NCBI GenBank assembly: GCA_014058105.1
Contig: JACGCM010001511.1
Coordinates: 2,604,001 to 2,668,000, forward strand
Reading direction: 5' to 3'
Source: Kingdonia uniflora
Lineage: Eukaryota; Streptophyta; Magnoliopsida; Ranunculales; Circaeasteraceae
Length of the DNA stretch: 64,000 bases
Shown: positions 10,985-23,248 of the stretch, piece after piece
How the letters are laid out: the number at the start of each line of letters is the position of its first letter
Numbering within the stretch: position 1 is the stretch's first letter
The notes under the pieces: generated by a model
What the model was told of the DNA's origin: nothing
Database searches by the model: none
What the model saw: only the letters and a program-made list of their open reading frames with translations
Translations under genes and position numbers: made by a program

Positions 10985-11454
10985 GTAATGATAGGTGAGG
11001 TCTTATAATTTTAGAGGAGTTCGAAAGTGTGGTGATGGGAAGTAGATAATTATTGTGAGATGACGTGGTGGATGTAAATATATTTGGTTTTTTGCGATCT
11101 ATGTTTTCAAACTGGATGACAGAATGTCTCTAACTGTGAAAAGGAATGATATTGACCAGTAGGTGCTACTGTTGGTCTTGCTTGATTTTGTATGTTGCCA
11201 TCTGCAAATTTGCTCGTATACAATCTGAGGAGATATTTTAAAATATGGAAAAATGATCTGTCACAATATTCTGTATTTGATGTTGCTAGTCTGCTATCCT
11301 AAAAATTTTCTTAGAAAATATCCCTTTTCACAAATTCTGTAGGTGATCTAAATTTGCATAGATCCTCCCAGTGGCTATAAAGTAGTGATTCTTGGCTGCT
11401 ATGACTTGTATCTTCTGCAGGAATAATTTGGTCATGGAGATAGTGTGATTGATC
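10985..11454. other. E2 internal remnant, no gene seen
   Basis: Sequence between the E1 LTR edge and the small antisense ORF of E2. A possible TATA (GGCTATAAAGTAG, about 11376-11388) lies some 70 bp before ATG 11455. No counterpart of the E1 first antisense ORF is visible. Confidence 0.4.
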
Positions 11455-11802
11455 ATGGTGAGGACTTGTTCTCAGCGTGCACATTAGGCAGCAAATGGTC
11501 GATTCCATATCAAGGTTGTTGAACTTTGTAAGCGATATTTTCGTCGACTTCCTTATGATGCCGTGTTACCAAAATGGCCATTGAATCTGATCGGACTAGA
11601 TGATGAAGGTAAGCGTGCAGAGTATGACCATTTTTTCTGGTGCGATGTATTTTGTAAATCGCTGCTGAGTACCACGGTGCGGGAGCTAACTGTTCGGCAG
11701 CTCACGTGTGACAAGATTATTGAAGAGGATGCATGTGTAGCAAGATGAGAGATAATTATGTGTGGGGAGGCAAACCATCAAGGCTACTTTAGATGTAACT
11801 AG
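11455..11802 (+). pseudogene. Small conserved antisense ORF (E2 copy)
   Basis: ATG 11455 starts MVRTCSQRAH; the frame reaches TAG 11800-11802 after 115 codons and ends CGEANHQGYFRCN. It matches the E1 ORF at 8753-8400 at both ends and in the middle (LIGLDDEGKRAEYDHFF against LEGLNVRGRELEYAHYF). Two in-frame stops interrupt it, one after residue 10 and one at about residue 97. The equal length in two diverged copies suggests a real gene of the family. Confidence 0.6.
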
Positions 11803-12114
11803 AGAACTCGGTAAGCTCAAAGTATGAGAGCACATAATATGAAATCTATTTTTAGTATTCTGTGTGGGAACCTAAATAAATGTAAGATAAGGCATAGTTG
11901 ATGCCTCGATCTAATTGAATAAGAATAAAGTATTCTATTTTACTGTTTGTGTGCAGATATTGTGGAGGACAGATATAGAATTTTAACAACTGTGTGGATA
12001 TCTTTGAATTTTTAATATTGATTTATTTTAGGAATGTTGTATGATATTGGTAAAATATAAAGGTAAGGTGATTGGTCGTTTGTACTATGTTGAGGAAGAG
12101 TTGCAAATTTTTTC

Positions 12115-15100
12115 ATGACAAATAATAGAGATAGACGTGATGATAGTAGACGTTATCATAGAAGTCATGATGATGCTTCTAACCAGAAAGACGTACCTAT
12201 AGAGACAGTATGGATGGCTGACGCATGTCAAAAGGAGCCATTATTTCAAAAATTGAGGGAGAGTATTAAAACTTGTATCTCTCTCCCTCATAAATTATCA
12301 ACAGTTGCAGAGAGAGAAAAAAGTTGTGCAAAGCCCATTCTCACAGAGAGGAAATGATTGAGTTCTGAGTGTGTTTTGAGAGAGAGAGAGTGGTTTATCG
12401 GGTGATAAAAAATCTATCTGAAAAGTGTCGGGAGTGAACATCCTCAGGAAAACGTCTGGACACTTTCGCGGTATGTGTTTGAAATTTTTGATTGTTTTGT
12501 ATTCGTGCTGAGAGCTTTTGTTATGAATTTGTTTTTGTGTATACTTTGTACTAGTAGCTCTCGATGTTACTGAAGGGGGTGGCGAAATGTCTTGATACGA
12601 GGGGAAAATAGTTTGGCGATCTTATTTTAAAGTATGATGCTCAATCGGCTCGTTTGAAGGAGCTCGAAGCTGAGCTCAAGCTAGAGAAATATAAGAGAGT
12701 TGAAGATGCTAAAACAGCTGTAAAAAAGTATAACGAGCTGGTGAGGCATGATGATGTTATGATGAAATCAGTCGATGCACTTTTAGTATAAATATACTAC
12801 TTTGTCAAATCGTATTACAATTTTGGATTGAGTGATGCTGATGTAGAGCTCGGCCGGACTGGTAGATATGGTGAAATAGTTTTTCCTGCTGAGGTTGACA
12901 GTGAGGTTGTGGCTGATATTATGGATCCAACCAATGTACCTGTTACATCTACTGAGCCAACTGTAGCGGCTGAGAAGACTTCATACCCTCCAACTGAGGT
13001 AGACATGAGAAAAATTCTTTAAACAATCTGTAGTACTCTGTTTCGAACTATGCAGTTCATTTTAATTTTGATGGGATTGTACATTGAAAGGTCGTAAGCT
13101 GTTCAATTTGATAGAAGCTTCTAGTATGCTCTTCTTGAATGCTTGTACGATAATGAGATATTTGTAATCTATGTAAGAGATAGAACTAGGTATAAAAGTA
13201 TGCTGATAGCTTTGACATTATATTTTGAGGTCGAAGTAGATAGTAAATGGGGTTTGAAAGAAGTTTATGCAGAGCTGTTGAAGGAAAGAGGTGTAGTACC
13301 TGACCCAACTCAAGTTATGTTTTTAGCTCAAGAAGCACGTAATAGTCATTGTTTAGAGGTGAGAAAGTGTTCAACTCGAGCTAGTGTGTATGTTATATAT
13401 GGGGTGACGTTGAGCCTTTATCTGATGTGTTTGGATTTGTCTAGGATCGGAGGGCCATGAGAATTATATTTTTCAGGATAAGAAAAAAGCAAACAGAGGT
13501 TCAACAGTAATTGGAGGGTGAGGTAAAGGGGTTGCAGGACAAAATATTCTGACATATTGAGCCAAAAATGTCTTTAGTGACGCAATTGTCCAAATAAGTG
13601 ACTGTTCGAATGAAGGTAAAAGATGATGTGAGGGCTTTATGTGTATTGCGAAAGTAAACGCGCCAGCGGCTATACAAGGCACATATGCAATTAAAGGGGC
13701 ATCTGTATCCGTCGCGATCAAAAGTCACTTCTCGTACGGAACAAGAGCGTCATATAGACAGTGTCATTGATTTTTATGGGGGGAATTGGCGAGGGTAGAG
13801 AACGAATTTTGGAAGTTCGTAACAGAATGTGGGAAGGAATTTAATGCTGAGAATGCCAAGGCTAAAAATATGTGGTTTTCCAAAGAGGAAGGGGAATTTA
13901 TTGGTGAAAAGCCCATTCCTAGGTTGAGGGAATTGTTGTTAGAAGAGGATGAGGAGGAGGTCGAGAATCTGATACCCCGATGGCGGCACAAGTAGTTTCA
14001 ACAGGAGGTGGTAACCTTTATAGTTCCTATAGATGTTCAAGTAACGAATAAAAAGTGTCCGAGAGAGAAAGGATAGTCCTCGCGTTGCTCGATAAAGTGA
14101 AGATAAAAGTTAAGATAGATTGCACCAGTTATTACCTGTTCTTCATATGTGTTAGATCTTTGTACACTATTTTTGTTTGATGATAAATGAATTTTGTTCT
14201 CGATGATGATAAATAGAATAATGTATTGGTATTACTCAGATATCATGTTCCTGATTCATCTTGTTAACTATGATATGTAATCAATTTGTATGAGCAAACT
14301 ATTATAAATGTTAACTGTTTTGACAGGAAGAACTGGTAGCTGCCCAAGGTCAATATGATGAGTTGCGTGTTCGAAACAAAAAATTGAACGTTGAACTACA
14401 TTCGTGTCAGGGGCTATTGATTTAGAAGAAAAAATAAAGGTAAAGATATCACAGGAACAAAATACAGTCATTCATTTGTCTAAGAAACTGCAGGACCAAG
14501 AGACTGAGCTAAACAGGTCGCGAATGTTCAATACAGAGTTACAAACAACTTCAAGGAAGTTAGAAAATAATATAAAAGATTTACAATTTCAAGTAAATGT
14601 CTTGAGGCGGAGATAGCTGATATGCGAGCTCGTGCTCGTAATTATGAAGTATTATGGCTAGTTGCTGATGTGTTGATGAATAAAATGGAAAGGGTTTGCA
14701 ACCATCAGAACAAAATGATTAATAGGACTTGGAGCAAGGTATATATGTTAGAACATACAGTTCAATCGCGAGATCTAGATAACTTAAAGTATAAAGTGGA
14801 GAATACGTTATTGCGCGATGCAAATACCAAATTGGAGGCAGATCGGTTTAGGGTTGTGATAAGTCTTGATGATAGTACTGTAAATAGAAAGTACCATAAG
14901 GTAGAAGTGGAGGGGGCAATGTCTATGGTCTGTCATATGGATAAATTCATGGCAGTGTTGGAATACCAAAATGTTGATGTGTGGAAATAAAAAGAAAAAG
15001 TGGATAAACGTTTTACGCATTTGGAAGCTATGCTGAAGGAAGCTCAAAGAAAACTTAGCGAGCTGATTTTGTCTAAACTGGTAAAAAGTGAGGCAGGTGA

Positions 15101-15419
15101 TATGTATGAGAGAGATATGACAGTAGTTATTTTGTTCTTTGTTACGGAGTTTAATAGATTGGAAGAAAAAGTAGAATTGTTTATGACAAATTGGCTGCAC
15201 AAGGGGAACAGTGTAAAATGAGGTTGGTTTGATCTGAGTATCTGGATCCCATGGTGTCAAGAATTGGAGCTCTTAAAGAGAGTATGATTAAAGAAGGAAA
15301 ATAAATTATTGTGGGTAGGATGCCATAATTTATACATCGTTGCCTGTATAAGGGTTGTGCGAGTAATGTTAATATTCCTCTAGGTGACAGTTCAAGTGAA
15401 AGCTCTGGTGAAGAATGAG
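12115..15419 (+). pseudogene. Main antisense gene of E2: charged and coiled-coil protein
   Basis: A series of open blocks on the + strand: a basic N-terminal block (12115-12357), a coiled coil with LKELEAELKLEK (about 12610-12791), an acidic-type block (12828-13022), a mixed block (13143-13460), a Glu-rich block (13786-13995), and coiled coils (14404-14616, 14622-14990, 15000-15221). A last piece ends GDSSSESSGEE at 15417-15419. After a frameshift near 15175 the sequence reads LYDKLAAQGEQC, matching the LF/LYD..L..K.CIC motif of the E1 and E3 antisense proteins. Blocks probably represent exons separated by introns and breaks; I could not place all joints. Function unknown. Confidence 0.6.
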
Positions 15420-15589
15420 AAGTAACGAATATAGCAAGGTTTTATATACTTAAAAAAATATAGTAGATAGAGTGTATTAAGATAGGATTGCTGACAAAAG
15501 AATGATCTGTACTAACTTTATGATTAAGCAACGATAATAGATGAGTTGGATATCTGTTTTAGAAGGACTCCAAAGGATTTCATATAGTA

Positions 15590-16000
15590 GATGGTTGTTG
15601 AGGCAACAAACGTAAAAGAACATAAAAGATCAGTTTGGCTGAGGCCATAGACAAACTGTAATGTGATATATGATTAGTTTGGCCGAAGCTACAAGCGATC
15701 TATAATATAATAGATGATCTGTAATGTAATCTATTTTGTCAAATTGGACGAACCATTAATCGAACTGTAATGTAGTAGAGGATCAGTTTGGCTAAACAAA
15801 ATGATTTGTAATCTGTTTGGCCGATTTGGACAAACCATTAATCGACCTATAATGTATTAGATGGTTGGCCGAATTGGACGAACCAATAAGTGATCTATAA
15901 TGTATTAGAGGATCAGTTTGGCTAAAGCGACAAACGATCTGTAATGTAATAGATAATCAGTTTGGTCAACGTAGCAAATGATCTGCAATATGTATATAGA
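15590..16000 (-). repeat. Irregular short tandem repeats (E2 3' region)
   Basis: Units of roughly 50-60 bp built from GATCAGTTTGGCTAAA, GGCCGAATTGGACGAACCA and GATCTGTAATGTA. The element TTGGTCGAATTGGATGAACC is shared with the repeat array of E7 at 51860-52500. It lies between the pol stop and the antisense gene, as the 160-bp repeat does in E1. Confidence 0.7.
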
Positions 16001-16220
16001 AGTACTTGTTGAATGTATTAGAAAAGTATTATAATGTAAGGCAATCAAACACAAGTATTTCATTGATATAAGATTAACGTACAATGAATGTTTTAGATAG
16101 AGTATTATATGAAATAGTAGAAAGTATTCAGATGTATAGGGATCAAAGATAAGCCTTTCATTGATGTAAGATCGTCACATAAGATAGATTGATTTTAGAA
16201 AAGTATACTGTGATAAATTA

Positions 16221-17500
16221 TTATCTTTGATACAGCTTTAATCTCCTCATTTTCCAAGGATTAGGCACTCTATCTCCATGTTTAGTGGCGAGATCGTAAG
16301 AACCAAGGGCACTTTTTCCTACAATGACAAAAGAACCTTTCCAATTTTTGCCCAGTTTCCCAACATTGACTTCTTATCTGTGCTTGGGAATTTCTCGGAG
16401 GATGAGATCATTAATTTTGAACTCTCGATGATGAACTCGCTTGTTATAAGATCGGGCTACAGCTTGGTAGTATCTTCCCAAATTCATGATTGCCCTGTAT
16501 CTAGTCTCCTCCATCCAATTCATGTTACATGCCAACTTGAATTCTTTTTCTTCATCTATCATGGTATGGTCGCATAATGGGTGATGATATTGAGTAGAGA
16601 TGATTGCTTTTATACCGTACACTAGGAGGAACGACGTGCATCCAGTTGATACCCGAGGAGTTATACAATATGCCTATAAAACATGTGGTAGTTCTTAGAC
16701 CCAATTGCCCTTCTTCCCTTTTAGGCGCTTCTTGATTCCATCCACGATAGTGTGATTGGTGATTTTAGCCTGACCATTTCCTTGTAGGTAATATGGATTG
16801 GAGGGAGAATGGATGATGTTGTACTGATTGAGGAATTAAACGATCTTGGAGCCAACAAATTGATGCCTATTGTTGATTCTAATTAGATGAGGGTAGCCAA
16901 ACCGAATGATGATGGTTTCCTTTATCATTTAAATAACTTCGTCTTCGCGTGTACGGCACAGAGGGACTACTTTTACCCATTTAGTGAAGTAATCAATTGT
17001 AACTAGGTGATACTTCCTTTTGCCTGGTGTAGTAGGGAATTCTCCTACGAGGTTGAGGACCCATCTTTTGAATGGCCAAACAACGTTGCTAGAATGAAGT
17101 TCCAAGGCTAGAGCTTTAATTTGGGGGTCGTGTCGTTGGCTAGCATCGTACTTGCTTGCAAGTTCAATGGCTTGAGCTTTCATTTTAGGCCAAACGACTC
17201 CTTGAGTAAGAGCTCAATTGGCTAGAGATCATCCTGCTGCATGGGAACCACAAGTGCCTTCGTGAAGCTCATACAAGAATTTTTGAGCCTCTTTGTTTGA
17301 TAAACATTCAAGGTACGGTCCTGAGATCGAAATTTTGAATAGGAGATGGTTTTCCACGATGTATTGTTTAGCATTATCAAGTACGCGTCTTTCTTCAGTG
17401 GGTTCTTCAGGGAGTTCACCGTCAAACGTATTTTTAGTTCCAATATAAGTAAGGAAATATCGTCTCCAATTGTCTTCGTCCACTTCAGCGCCCCCAGTAT
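16221..17500 (-). pseudogene. Integrase and end of pol (E2)
   Basis: Readable blocks: the zinc region (EGTCGSHAAG, about 17240), the catalytic core (17183-16929) with the first Asp kept (VTIDYFTKWVKVVPLCRTREDEVI), and the C-terminal part (16622-16374) with YGIKAIIS and NKRVHHREFKINDLILREIP. The last block, GSYDLATKHGDRVPNPWKMRRLK, ends at the stop rc(16221-16223). Stops and frameshifts separate the blocks. Confidence 0.75.
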
Positions 17501-18300
17501 ATTAACATAATTTGTGCTTATGATGTTAATGCTGGGAGTCGATAATACTTCGATCTTGAGATATCGAGCTTCTATACCGAGGACTCCTGCTAAATAGGCG
17601 AGAAAATCAGAATGTCTATTTTCTCCGTGCGGTAAATGTTCAATAGTAATCTTATTGAATTTGCGCATTCTGTCGGCTACTGCTGCTGCGTAATCAATCA
17701 TCTTTCCGTTCTTCTAAAAAAAAATTGCGTAATGGTTCACAATGAGTAGAGAATCAGTGTACACAGATAACTCAGAGACTCCAATTTTGAGAGCCATATC
17801 TTGGTTATGAATCATTGCCTCATACTCAGCCTCATTGTTGGAAGCTTCGAAATTGAGTCCAATAGCTTTTTCGATCCTGTTATTGGAAGGTAAGATAAGC
17901 ACAATTCCGATGCCTGATCCTGCAGGTCCAGAGGATTCATCAGTTTGAAGGTACCATCCCTTTTGAGTAGCCTAGTATGATTTTTCTTTGAACTATTCTT
18001 CATTAGTATCCTTTACAGAATGTCGCGGTTCAAAACATATTTCATATTCGCCAAGAGTGACCGACCATTGTTGTACTCGTCTGGATTTTTCTTGTTTGGA
18101 TAAGACCTCTCATAAAACATAATTTGTCATTACCCGAACTGAGTGGGCTTGAAAATATTGTTTCAACTTCTGCGATGTGTAAACAAGAGCTAAGAGTAAT
18201 TTTTCAATCTTGGTATACCAGAATTCTGTTGGAGTGAGAGTCTTGCTAATGAAGTAGACAGGTTTTTCTATTTTCTCATCAAGTCGAATAAGAACTTAAC
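17501..18300 (-). pseudogene. RNase H domains (E2)
   Basis: The second, Tat-type RNase H is at 17902-17714 (SNNRIEKAIGLNFEASNNEAEYEAMIHNQDMAL..., then VYTDSLLIVNHY), continuing to the spacer with IEHLPHGENRHSDFLAYLAG at 17701-17560. Remnants of the first RNase H (LVYTSQKLKQYFQAHSV type) lie at about 18060-18300 in broken frames. Confidence 0.7.
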
Positions 18301-19160
18301 TTAGTGATTCGTCGGTAACTGCAAGATTTATGGTAATTTCTTCCCCTTCATGAGGTGTCCACTCGATCTCAGCATCCTTCTTAGACTTATTTTTTGTTGT
18401 TCCTTCATGCAGTAGATTGAATAACCATCGACATCGATCTGAAGATTGATTTATTGCTGTAATCTTGCCTGCTAAGTTCTGTACATCTTTCTTTGTTTTT
18501 GGAGAAGGCATAGATAACAGTGCGTGAATACGATCTAGATCTGCTTCTATTCCTCGCTTGCTAATCAAATGTCCCAAGAACTTGTCTGAATTAACCTCGA
18601 ACTGACATTTGTCATGATTGAGTCGCATTTTGTAGAAACGAAGAATTTTGAAAGTTGTGTAAATCTGCGATATGGTTATTCTTTTTAAGACTTTTGCACA
18701 ATATATCATTGATGTAAACTTCAATTGTTTTTCCAAGGTGATCTTTGAGCATCTATTCCATTGATAAGTAGCTCCAGCATTCTTGAGACCGAAAGACATA
18801 ACCTTATAGTAGTGCAAGCCATGCTCTGTAATAAAAGCTATTTTTCTCTTTATCATCTAATAAAAGAGGTATCTGATTGTACCCTGATGTTGCATCCATC
18901 ATGGATAAGAGTTTGTGTCCCGTAGTAAAATTGAGCAGATGGTTTATGATAGGAAGTAAAAAACTATGCTTTGGAGTATGCTTGTTGAGGTCCATGAAAT
19001 CCACGCACACTCTAATCTTGCTGTTTTTCTTTGGTACTGCTACAATGTTCGAGATCCATTCTGGATAATTAGCTTTTCGGATAAAACCCGTTTCGATGAG
19101 TTTATCGATCTCTTTATTGACTTCTTCTCGGAGCCTTGGTGCTAAAGTCCTCTGCTTTTA
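18296..19160 (-). pseudogene. Reverse transcriptase (E2)
   Basis: Blocks 19010-18804 (VDFMDLNKHTPKHSF, MMDATSGYNQIPL) and 18856-18296 (FITEHGLHYYKVMSFGLKNA, then KMRLNHDKCQFEV, GHLISKRGIEAD). The catalytic box, in a shifted frame, reads YIND instead of YIDD. Compared with E6 about 75 bp are missing after DAEIEW. RT copies element RNA into DNA; this copy is inactive. Confidence 0.8.
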
Positions 19161-19599
19161 TTTGACTGCTTTAGTTTTTTTTTTTAAATTAAGCTTATGG
19201 CAGGCCAAATAAAACTAATCATGAAAACAAAAGCAGTCAAATAAAAGTCCATAAAATATCGGGCATTACTATTTTCATGATTGATCAATGCCTGATATTT
19301 CATTGAATGTCCAAGCGAAAACATTACTATTTTCTTTAAGGAGCTGGATGAGAGCATCTCGTTCTGGTGCGGGCAGAAGAGTGCCAATATATGTCCCTCG
19401 TTTGTCTCCAATGATTTCGACGTACTCTGTGGTTTCTGCACTTGGCATATGGTTTTTTTGTAGAGTTTACTGTATAGTTTTCAGTAATGTTTTTTATTAT
19501 TTTCTGTAATTGCTATGCGAACTGTGGCTGTAAGGGATCTGGTTCGATGGCAACAAATTTTTCGTACGCTCGAGCTTGCTTCTGGCTTCCTTTGATTTC

Positions 19600-20300
19600 A
19601 TATATGCTTTCCTCTCATTCAAAATACAGTGCCTAATGATAGGCTGATGGAATAGCTCGCATATTGTATAACCATCAACGTCTTATTATACCCAAATAAC
19701 GGGATTTTGTATTTATAACATAAAAGCCAACATCAACTGTTGTTGGTCCTGTTGCAATAGGAAGTATTATCTTTCCAATATGTTCTTCTCTAGAGCCTTT
19801 GAACCCACAGATGTCAATGTCACTGGGTTACACCTTATTAGCCAGTTTCATCTGATCAATCATGTTTTGAAATAGCAGTTCAATACTACTATCAGTATCT
19901 ATCATCATTATATGTAGTACAACATTTTTCATTTTTAGCATGATTATCAAAACATCATGGTGAGGAAAGTTGACATGACGAACATCACAGTCATCGAAAG
20001 AAATCCCTGTACGTTGGGAGCTGGATACGGGAAGTAAACAAGTTTTTTTATCGTTCATGGATAAGTCGTGACATTGGCCAACTCGACGTTTTTTGCTTCT
20101 GTTCAATTGGTTGATAGTCTGAGTCTCAATGAAGTGACTGAGCTGAATGTGGTACAAATGCTTCTTCCCTACCGGTTCTTTGATTTGTATGGCTTCTGTA
20201 GGAAGTTTGTAACTCCTATTCTTGTAGTTCTTAACGTCCATAATATATTTGTGCATTCGTCCATCTGCAAAGATATACTTCAACAATCATTGTAAGGCAA
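19600..20300 (-). pseudogene. Aspartic protease (E2)
   Basis: The open block 20286-19828 runs from a gag tail into protease: FDDCDVRHVNFPHHDVLIIMLKM, then IDTDSS where relatives have the active site DTGSG. The C-terminal part (IRR.WLYNMRAIPSAYH) continues to about 19620 with stops. Same frame as gag, so gag-protease was probably one polyprotein. Confidence 0.7.
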
Positions 20301-21699
20301 AGCAGTGTTCTGTCTCATGATGTCGGACCTTGTGGTGAATACAATAGGGTTTATTCTCAATGGGCTGGAGATGCTGTGCATTATGAAAAAACTTATCCTT
20401 ATGAAGTATAGGATAAATGCTGGCTATGGTTACATTCATCTTGGGAAGACAAGGTTTTGGTAAGTTACTACCCTTCTGGGGTCATTCGTCATTAGACTTT
20501 ATTCGCTTCCTGTCTCCTCCATGATTAGCAGTACAATTGAAATCTTGGTTTGTGGACTGATTTCTAGCTGTCAATGTTGATTTATGAGTTTTTTGTCTGT
20601 CAGACACCATTCTTTCGAGATCGATATATCCGTTAACTTTTACGATCATATCTTCCAAAGTTGTAGCTTTGTTTAGGACGAGGTACTCCTTCGTCCTTCC
20701 ATCGACGAGTAAAGCATTGGTGAAAGCCAAAATAGTAATCTTCTGATTGAGCCGATCTACTTTTCGAGCTCACTCCAGAAACTTCTTAGTGAACGTCTCG
20801 AGCTTCTCCCATAGAATTTTCTTAAGGCTGAAAAGGGAGTATAGATTTTCCTCTTTGTCTCTGTTGTACGAGTAATTCTTGACAAAGAGCTCTCACAACT
20901 GCTCAAAAGTTGTAATGGATCCTTCTAGAAGTGTGTGGAGCCATCGCAGGGGTTCGCCTGATAAGCTGGTAGGAAAAAGCCATCATAAAATGTGGTTAGA
21001 TGTGGAATGTAGGCCTAAAGTATCCTGAAACTTCTAGACGTGTTCCACAAGATCAATTCCTTTATACTTTCGGATCTTCGGAGTGTTGAATCCGGTGGGC
21101 ACCTCACCATCCAACAGCTCATGTGCGATCGGGCTTTTCTGTAAACTATTGTAGATTCCTTTAGTCTGAGTCTATGCTTCGAGCAGTTCTTTAATTTGCT
21201 TGTCAACATGTTCCTGAGTCATATATTATCGAGTTGTAGTAGCCGGGCGTGTGGCACGTCCTTCTCCAGGATTGTGGTCACCACTCCCTTCACTTAGACG
21301 TTCTTTTGCTGGAACTCAAATTCTTCGAGGTGGATTTTCGGTCTGTCTGACTCCTGCAAGGCCGCCATTAACTTCTTGGAGGACCTCTTGGATCGAAATG
21401 GGCTCCATTTCCTGTTGGTGATGATTTTATCGAAGTACAACTCCAAAGTGATTGCCTTTTGGGGGAGGTCCTATTCTGTCATGAATGAAGACTCGCGAGC
21501 CTTCAGGTTGCCTGGCTTTGTTCTTCTGGGTAGTGATTTTTTAATCCTGTAGAACTTTCAACGTGTCTTGTATACTCGCTAGCTGTTGCTCCAGAGTGGC
21601 ACGCCTTTCTATCTCGGAGTTCATATTAGCCCTCAGTTCTGCAATAGTAGCATTTTCTTCTGTTGGAGTAACCGGTGTGATCTGATCTGGAAGTGCCAT
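20300..21699 (-). pseudogene. Gag (E2)
   Basis: Starts at ATG 21699 (MALPDQITPVTPTEENATIAELRANMNSE..), 54 bp inside the primer site. Then come a coiled-coil N-terminus and the gag core: VPTGFNTPKIRKYKG, SGEPLRWLHTL, FVKNYSYNRDKEENLYSL and FTNALLVDGRTKEYLVLNKATTLEDMI (20730-20482). The C-terminal Cys/His segment is YCIHHKVRHHETEHCFAL. Many stops interrupt an otherwise continuous frame, mostly where relatives have Gln. Confidence 0.75.
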
Positions 21700-21750
21700 C
21701 CTGAGAAATGATAATTAGCCGTTTCTGAGACAATGAGTTTGAGAACTTCG

Positions 21751-21770
21751 TTCCCACAGACAGCACCAAA
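21751..21770 (-). promoter_or_regulatory. Primer binding site of E2
   Basis: Immediately inside the 5' LTR the minus strand reads TTTGGTGCTGTCTGTGGGAA. E3, E5, E6 and the E7 fragment have variants of the same site (TTTAGCGCCATCGGTGGGAA in E3). I cannot name the tRNA with certainty. Confidence 0.65.
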
Positions 21771-22520
21771 TGTAATAGCCTAATTCTGGGATTCGGACTT
21801 AGCCTTTACACCAGATGTGTTTAGAATGCTCAGGAATGGTAAGTAGTAGCTAACAAGATGATTTAGCGTGGAAAACCTTTGAATAGGTTAAAAACCATGA
21901 CCTCTCTTGAAGATTTTGAGAAAGAGATCTGATATTATTGAGATTGCTAGCTTATTACAATGAGTGCTCTGAGTATCTAGAATGTTAGAGTGAGAAATTC
22001 TCTTTGTGTCCCCATCTCGAATTCTCTGGTCCTATTTATAGGTCTTATAATATGACCGTTTGACGACCATTACGATTTTTAATGATGGACGTTACAAAAT
22101 ATAAGCTTGATATTCTTTGGCCAAATTGTATAACGAGCTGACTCTGCTTGTTCTTGTAACGACTTTATTGATGATGTTGTGTCCGTTGACTCAAACTATT
22201 GATGTAGAGGTCGAATAATGATGACTCAAACTTAGGGATACTAAAAATATTTTCGGTAATGCTCATGTATGCTTATGAGTTCGAGGATGAGGTATGAGTC
22301 CGAGATTCGAAATAAACTTATTACAAGATGGCTCTCAACCAAGAGTGTGAGCAGTATCATGAGCGAGTGGTGTTTCTTGAGAAACTTATGTTTTTCCTTA
22401 CGTTGCTGTCTTGATTCTGATCATCTTACAAATGTGCTACGTGCTTTGTTGATGAGGTTGAAAGTTTGTATGTAGTTTGAAGATGAAGCATGAGTCCGAG
22501 ATGCGGAATAAGCCACTACA
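21771..22520 (-). repeat. 5' LTR of E2 (750 bp)
   Basis: Plus-strand reading begins TGTAATAGCC and ends AGCCACTACA, so the minus-strand LTR starts TGTAGTGG and ends GGCTATTACA. A TATA box (CTATAAATAGG, minus) lies near 22032-22042, followed by sequence shared with the E6 and E7 LTRs around the TATA box. Confidence 0.85.
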
Positions 22521-23243
22521 CTTAAAACATTTTTTAAAATATTGTTAAATTGGTTGAAGTGATTGAGTGTCCAAGGAGTGTCTCAAAATTGAGGTTATAT
22601 TCTTGAATTGAATTATATAGGAAGCTTTGTTAGTAGATGTTTTTTAGATATACTTTAAGCACTTTGAATGACTTAGTTATACTTTGTATATGTATTCATA
22701 GACACTACAACCGTGCCTGCCCCTAACCAAAAAAGAAATAATTGATTGAGTACGTTTACGAAATAATAAACTATAAGTGTGATCTTTTATGATAATTCAC
22801 ATATAAGAGCAATCAATATTCAGAGAAGCAAACTGAGTAACAACAAATATAATGTAGGGTTCACCAAATATTAACGAAAAACGTGTCTGACCACATCTAC
22901 TTCACCCTTCTCATATACACGGGGATATGGTAACCACTACCTTTTCTTAATTTTGTTTTCTTTAGTTATGTAATAGGCACAACTCTGAATTACTATACTA
23001 AATGAGGGTTTCACCAAATACCACGACAACAAAATATATGTATAGAACACAAAACCTGTCCGGACAGATGCTAGTCTATTGATCATTTATTTTTGCAAAA
23101 CAAGCTGGGTTTAGTCCCTTCATTATAAATGGCTATTTACTGAGAGCATATGCAGCAGTAAGGTTGGTTGAAACCGACTAAAATGTCTCAATAGTAACCA
23201 ATCCACCTTTTTCACACAGCAGTGAGGTGGGTTGAACGCATCT
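22521..23243. other. Intergenic spacer, no gene seen
   Basis: AT-rich sequence between E2 and the chromovirus. It has two loosely similar stretches (GGGTTCACCAAATA and GGGTTTCACCAAATACC) and two copies of AGCAGT-AGGT-GGTTGAA, perhaps remnants of an old repeat. Nothing recognisable is encoded. Confidence 0.5.
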
Positions 23244-23248
23244 ATATC
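23244..23248. repeat. Target site duplication, left copy (ATATC)
   Basis: ATATC here matches ATATC at 28860-28864 exactly, directly outside the two LTRs. This shows the chromovirus inserted as one unit and neither end has been rearranged. Confidence 0.9.

Larger units (their letters stand above)
10985..22520 (-). mobile_element. E2: Tat-like Ty3/gypsy element, 3' LTR missing
   Basis: Minus strand order: 5' LTR (22520-21771), primer site, gag, protease, RT, RNase H, integrase ending at 16221, short repeats, then antisense genes on the + strand down to 11455. No 3' LTR follows; instead the E1 LTR abuts at 10984. It is a diverged relative of E1. Most breaks in gag-pol are single in-frame stops rather than frameshifts. 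Confidence 0.85.
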
